9,005 nucleotides of DNA from Thermoplasmata archaeon (GTDB lineage Archaea; Thermoplasmatota; Thermoplasmata; UBA184), in assembly GCA_021827545.1 (NCBI GenBank), contig JAKAVH010000037.1:1-9005 (forward strand), written 5' to 3'. Positions 6,409 to 9,005 of the stretch are shown piece by piece. Every line of letters begins with the position of its first letter. Within the stretch, counting starts at the first letter, position 1. The notes under the pieces are model-generated. The model saw nothing but the letters and a program-made list of their open reading frames with translations. It had not been told where the DNA came from and searched no databases. The translations under genes and the position numbers were made by a program.

Positions 6409-7460
6409 CGAGCCCGCCGCCGGACCGGGCCGTCGAGCCGACGCTCGAGTCGCTCGTCAGCCAGACGTTCGGCCCGGCGACGGCGGTCGAGCTGGCGGGC
6501 CTCCTGCCCGCGCTCGTGCGGGACGTCTCCGACATCGACTGGAGGCTCGAACAGGTCCTCGGGTCGACGTACGCCAAGCTCACCGAGGCGGCCCGCTACG
6601 CCTGCTCGACGGGCGGAAAGCGTGTCCGTCCCCTTCTCATGTCCGCCGCCCACCGCGCGCTCGGAGCCGAATCGACGGCGCCGATCCATTCGCTCGCCGC
6701 CGCGTTCCAGCTGATCCACACCGCGACGCTCGTCCACGACGACGTCATCGACCATGCCGAGACCCGCCGGGGCCGGCCTTCGATGCCCCGGGCTTTCGGG
6801 ACGCCGCTCGCGATCGTGGCGGGCGACTACCTGTTCGTCCGGGCGTTCGAGCTCGCGGCCGAGTACCCGAAGTCGATCATCCTGCGCTGCGGCGAGGCCT
6901 GCGCCGACCTGGTCGAGGGGGAGGTCCTCCAGGAAGCCTCCCGGTACGACCTCTCGACCGCCCAGGAGCACTACTACCGCATTGTCGAGCGGAAGACCGC
7001 CGCGATCATCGCCGCGGCGCTCGCCTCGGTCGCCGAGATCGCGGAGGTCACCCTGCCGGTCCTGACGGCGCTCGAGACGTACGGCCGGGCCCTCGGGATC
7101 GCGTTCCAGATCCGCGACGACCTGCTCGATGTCTACGGGGACCCCGACCTGTTGGGCAAGCCGCTCTTCACCGACTTCCGGGAAGGGAACCCGACGCTGG
7201 TCTCGCTCGAGGCGTACCGCCGGCTCGACCCGGGACGCCAGGCCGAGTTCGAGGAGCTCTTCCAGCTGCGTCGCAAGCGCACGAAGCACCTCCTCCGGCT
7301 CAAGGAGCTCGCCGACCTTGTCCGCACGGACGAGGTCGTTGCCCGCGAAGCCGCCGCCTGGACCGACCGGGCGGTCCGCTCCCTCGGTAGCCTGCCCGAG
7401 GGGCCGTACCGTAACCTCCTCGAGCGCCTCGCGCACGGCGCCGCCGAGCGCCGGTTCTAG
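6405..7460 (+). CDS. Trans-polyprenyl diphosphate synthase, probably long-chain
   Basis: 351-residue head-to-tail prenyltransferase that adds isopentenyl diphosphate units to an allylic diphosphate. Motifs in order: GGKRVRPLL (70-78, diphosphate-binding Lys/Arg), the first Asp-rich motif HDDVIDHAETRRGRPSM (111-127; Asp112, 113, 116 and the Arg pair 121-122), VAGDYLF (138-144), ERKTA (195-199), the second Asp-rich motif QIRDDLLD (235-242) and GKPLFTDFREGNPTL (251-265). The residue five positions before the first Asp is Ala107, within LIHTATLVHDD. This closely resembles E. coli octaprenyl diphosphate synthase and other quinone-tail synthases, whereas archaeal GGPP synthases carry a bulky aromatic residue there that stops elongation at C20. 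I therefore infer a C30-or-longer product, probably the respiratory quinone side chain; GGPP synthesis for membrane lipids remains the alternative. The GTG start overlaps the reductase stop (GTGA), indicating translational coupling. Confidence 0.9.
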   Translation: MTSPPPDRAVEPTLESLVSQTFGPATAVELAGLLPALVRDVSDIDWRLEQVLGSTYAKLTEAARYACSTGGKRVRPLLMSAAHRALGAESTAPIHSLAAAFQLIHTATLVHDDVIDHAETRRGRPSMPRAFGTPLAIVAGDYLFVRAFELAAEYPKSIILRCGEACADLVEGEVLQEASRYDLSTAQEHYYRIVERKTAAIIAAALASVAEIAEVTLPVLTALETYGRALGIAFQIRDDLLDVYGDPDLLGKPLFTDFREGNPTLVSLEAYRRLDPGRQAEFEELFQLRRKRTKHLLRLKELADLVRTDEVVAREAAAWTDRAVRSLGSLPEGPYRNLLERLAHGAAERRF

Positions 7461-7470
7461 CCGCGCCTCG

Positions 7471-7490
7471 AACGAAAGCTACATCTTCCC
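7471..7490 (+). promoter_or_regulatory. Possible weak archaeal promoter before the membrane protein gene
   Basis: In the 63-nt gap after the polyprenyl synthase, bases 7471-7490 are locally AT-rich (11 of 20). They contain a purine-rich, BRE-like GAAAG followed by TACAT. If TACAT acts as the TATA element, transcription would begin near 7508, leaving a short leader with GGAG at 7512-7515, 8 nt before the ATG. The match is poor, and read-through from the nuo operon is equally possible. Confidence 0.3.
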
Positions 7491-7523
7491 CTCCGCGGGT
7501 CGACGCCCTCCGGAGCCCTTGCG

Positions 7524-7991
7524 ATGAGCGCGACCGAGACCGCCCGAGGCCCCACGGGAGGCGCGTCGGCGCCCGCGCCGGTGGCGTTCGACCATCTCCC
7601 GCCGCGCTGGGAGCCGACCCCCGTCGCCCCCCGGCTCCCGATCGGCGTCGCGATCGTGTCGGTGCTGACCGCCGGGTTCGCGGTCGTGATGGTCCTCGCG
7701 GGCCTCCTCTTCCTGCTCGCCCAGTACGTGACCAACTTCGTCCCCCCGTCGCTCGAGATCTTCACGTCGATCGACCTCTTCGGCGCCGTGATCCTGGTCG
7801 TGCTCGGCTCCGCGCTCCTCGGTATCGCGACGTCGCTCTGGCACCAGGAGACGTGGGCGCTCTGGACGACGATCGTCCTCGTCTTCGGGACGGCGGCGTA
7901 CCTGTTCTTCACCGACTCGATCACGATCCTGTTCCTCGCGCTGGTCGTCCTGTTCGTCTATCTGATCTCCGTGCGTCGGTACTTCTACTGA
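7524..7991 (+). CDS. Small four-helix membrane protein of unknown function
   Basis: 155 residues; I do not recognise a family. The N-terminal 38 residues are polar and rich in Pro, Ala and Thr without charge clusters, and probably lie unstructured on one side of the membrane. Four hydrophobic segments follow, at about 40-66, 84-105, 110-129 and 132-150. The protein ends in a basic/aromatic tail, SVRRYFY, which suggests a cytoplasmic C-terminus by the positive-inside rule. Between helices 1 and 2 is a short loop (NFVPPSLEIFTSID). There are no cysteines, histidine clusters or obvious catalytic residues; His107 and Glu109 in the helix 2-3 turn are the only polar pair of note. The ATG at 7524 is preceded by GGAG at 7512-7515. 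Its TGA shares its last base with the ATG of the nitrilase gene (TGATG), so the two are translationally coupled and may work together, although nothing in the sequence says how. Confidence 0.8.
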   Translation: MSATETARGPTGGASAPAPVAFDHLPPRWEPTPVAPRLPIGVAIVSVLTAGFAVVMVLAGLLFLLAQYVTNFVPPSLEIFTSIDLFGAVILVVLGSALLGIATSLWHQETWALWTTIVLVFGTAAYLFFTDSITILFLALVVLFVYLISVRRYFY

Positions 7992-8812
7992 TGCGGCTCG
8001 CTCTCGCCCAGCTCGCGCCGGTCCCGGGCGACCTCGGACGGAACGTCGCGCGGGTCGAGGAGGTCGTCCGGGCGGCCCGGGCCGACGTGGCGGTCTTCCC
8101 CGAACTCTACCTCTCGGGGTACCGCATCGGCGACCGGTTCCACCGGCTCGCGCTCGCGGACGGGGATCGGACGACCGAGGCGCTCCGGGCGCTCTCCCGC
8201 GAGACCGGGACGACGGTATTCGTCGGCGCGCCGCTCGCGTCGACCGAGCGCAAGGGGGAGATCCACAACGCCGCCCTCGCCTTCCTCCCGACCGAGGAGA
8301 TGTTCGTCCAGGTCAAGCGCTACCTCCCGACGTTCGGGCCGTTCGAGGAGGGGGTCCTCTTTACGGCGACCGACTCGAGCCGGCCCGTGACGGTCGGCTC
8401 GCACTCGCTCGGCCTCGAGGTCTGCTACGACACGTTCTTCCCCGAGGTCTCCCGCCAGCTCGCGCTCGCCGGGGCCGAGCTCCTGGTCGTCCTCTCCGCC
8501 TCGCCCGTCACGAGCCGGCGGCTCTTCGAACGCCTTCTGCCCGCCCGGGCGATCGAGAACGCGGTCCCCGTCGTCTACGTGAACCGCGTCGGCGTCGAGG
8601 ACGGCGTCGTCTTCGGCGGGGGGTCGGGGGCGTGGGACGCCCGGGGCGAGGCGCTCTCGACCGCGCCGGTCGCCGTCCCCGAGCTCGGGCCCGAGGAGAC
8701 CGTGAGCGCGGTCGAGATCGACCCCGGGGAATCGGTCCGCTGGCGGCCGTTCCGCCCGGTCCTGCGGGACGTCGCGAGCCGTCCGGGGGTCGTCCCGCCC
8801 GCCTCGCTCTGA
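7991..8812 (+). CDS. Carbon-nitrogen hydrolase (nitrilase superfamily)
   Basis: 273-residue amidase-type enzyme of the nitrilase superfamily, the usual length for a single-domain member. It opens with LALAQLAPVPGDLGRNV (3-19), the typical first strand. The catalytic triad is visible: Glu38 in FPELYLSGY (36-44), Lys109 in VKRYLPTFGPFEEG (108-121) and the nucleophile Cys145 in LEVCYDTFFPE (142-152). The downstream segments LLPARAIENAVPVVYVNRVG (182-201) and GGGSGAWDARGE (209-220) are also family typical. The K-R-Y-L-P-x-F-G-x-F-x-E stretch and the S-G-Y after the Glu resemble the glutaminase domain of glutamine-dependent NAD synthetase, but also several stand-alone amidases, and no synthetase domain follows. 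It probably hydrolyses a small amide or carbamoyl substrate in the cytoplasm; the substrate is unknown. The start is fixed by the TGATG overlap with the membrane protein gene. The frame is open further upstream, but that part lies inside the membrane protein gene in another frame. Confidence 0.88.
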   Translation: MRLALAQLAPVPGDLGRNVARVEEVVRAARADVAVFPELYLSGYRIGDRFHRLALADGDRTTEALRALSRETGTTVFVGAPLASTERKGEIHNAALAFLPTEEMFVQVKRYLPTFGPFEEGVLFTATDSSRPVTVGSHSLGLEVCYDTFFPEVSRQLALAGAELLVVLSASPVTSRRLFERLLPARAIENAVPVVYVNRVGVEDGVVFGGGSGAWDARGEALSTAPVAVPELGPEETVSAVEIDPGESVRWRPFRPVLRDVASRPGVVPPASL

Positions 8813-8840
8813 CGGGCCATCGTTCGATTCCAACGTGCCT

Positions 8841-8847
8841 GTTATAG
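8841..8847 (+). promoter_or_regulatory. TATA-like box for leaderless transcription of top6B
   Basis: GTTATAG in a 57-nt spacer whose middle (8821-8850) is about half A/T in an otherwise very GC-rich window. The box centre is about 26 nt upstream of the GTG at 8870, the standard archaeal distance from TATA box to transcription start. Transcription would therefore begin at or beside the start codon. No convincing A-rich BRE precedes it, which lowers confidence. No Shine-Dalgarno site is seen close to the GTG, as expected for a leaderless mRNA. Confidence 0.5.
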
Positions 8848-8869
8848 AGGTGGGTGCCAGCCCGGGTCC

Positions 8870-9005
8870 GTGGTGCCGCCCCCCCCGAGCGTCGCGCAGC
8901 AGCTCGCCGCCCGGCAGCGCGAGATCTCGGTCGCGGAGTTCTTCGAGCGGAACCGCCAGATCCTCGGCTTCGACAACCTCCAACGGGCGCTCCTGACGAC
9001 CGTCA
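8870..9005 (+). CDS. top6B: DNA topoisomerase VI subunit B, 5' part
   Basis: The first 45 codons of a gene cut by the window edge. After a Pro-rich start (VVPPPPS) it reads [19 protein letters not shown] (about 9-27) and then [17 protein letters not shown] (about 28-44). This is the conserved N-terminal segment of archaeal Top6B, in which a stretch of the form [16 protein letters not shown] is followed by G-F-D-x-x-x-R-A-L-x-T-T-V. The ATPase N-box (E-x-V-D-N-S-L-D-A) would come just past the end. The product is the ATP-binding, GHKL-type subunit of the type IIB topoisomerase that relaxes and decatenates DNA with Top6A. Tandem GTG codons at 8870 and 8873 are both possible starts; 8870 fits the TATA box spacing. 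A run of eight C (8879-8886) encodes the prolines, and the frame runs through it correctly. The gene marks the host as archaeal. Confidence 0.88.
   Translation, partial: MVPPPPSVAQQLAARQREISVAEFFERNRQILGFDNLQRALLTTV

Noticed and set aside
7461..7523. Possible terminator after the polyprenyl synthase
   Set aside because: No stable hairpin and no T-rich tract is present. The gap could equally be read through.
7853..7990. Upstream ATG extending the nitrilase by 46 residues
   Set aside because: The added sequence is Arg/Asp/Pro-rich, overlaps the membrane protein gene and precedes the typical first strand of the nitrilase fold. The ATG at 7991 gives the normal N-terminus.
8879..8886. Run of eight C near the top6B start as a possible frameshift
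   Set aside because: The frame from the tandem GTG runs through the run into the conserved Top6B sequence without disruption, so nothing suggests an error or phase-variable switch here.
1..9005. Mobile elements, CRISPR repeats, tRNA or other RNA genes, horizontally acquired defence genes
   Set aside because: None was seen. Base composition and codon use look uniform, genes run in one direction with short gaps, and there are no inverted repeats, direct repeats or tRNA-like cloverleaf patterns that I could find by reading.

Overview
The window is a gene-dense, high-GC (roughly two thirds G+C by eye) stretch of archaeal chromosome with every gene on the + strand. The best evidence for Archaea is at the right edge. 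The last ~45 codons match the N-terminus of DNA topoisomerase VI subunit B, and two isoprenoid genes of archaeal type lie upstream. The proteins are not strongly acidic, which argues against a haloarchaeon. A high-GC, Nuo-bearing, topoisomerase VI-bearing archaeon fits the uncultured terrestrial Thermoplasmatota best, but this assignment is an inference.

Positions 1-5303 are the distal half of a complex I-type operon in the order nuoK (3' part), nuoL, nuoM, nuoN. These are the membrane proton-pumping subunits of a Nuo/Fpo-like quinone reductase. The three antiporter-like subunits keep the key Glu/Lys residues of the proton channels. Junctions are tight: nuoL/nuoM, nuoM/nuoN and nuoN/next gene all leave exactly 4 nt. 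The start of nuoL is the exception. The only ATG next to nuoK is in the wrong frame by one G in a five-G run, and the first in-frame ATG cuts off half of the first membrane helix.

Positions 5308-7460 continue the same gene string with a geranylgeranyl reductase-family flavoprotein and a trans-polyprenyl diphosphate synthase, joined by a GTGA overlap. The synthase has a small residue (Ala) five positions before its first DDxxD motif, as in long-chain quinone-tail synthases and unlike archaeal GGPP synthases. Together these suggest a respiratory unit in which the quinone tail is built, and possibly saturated, by genes co-transcribed with the quinone-reducing complex.

Positions 7524-8812 are a two-gene unit: an unrecognised four-helix membrane protein whose TGA overlaps the ATG (TGATG) of a carbon-nitrogen hydrolase (nitrilase superfamily) with an intact Glu-Lys-Cys triad. 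Positions 8813-8869 are a relatively AT-rich spacer with a TATA-like box placed for a leaderless start of top6B at 8870. No tRNA, rRNA, mobile element, CRISPR array or repeat was seen, and no stretch over 300 bases lacks a gene.
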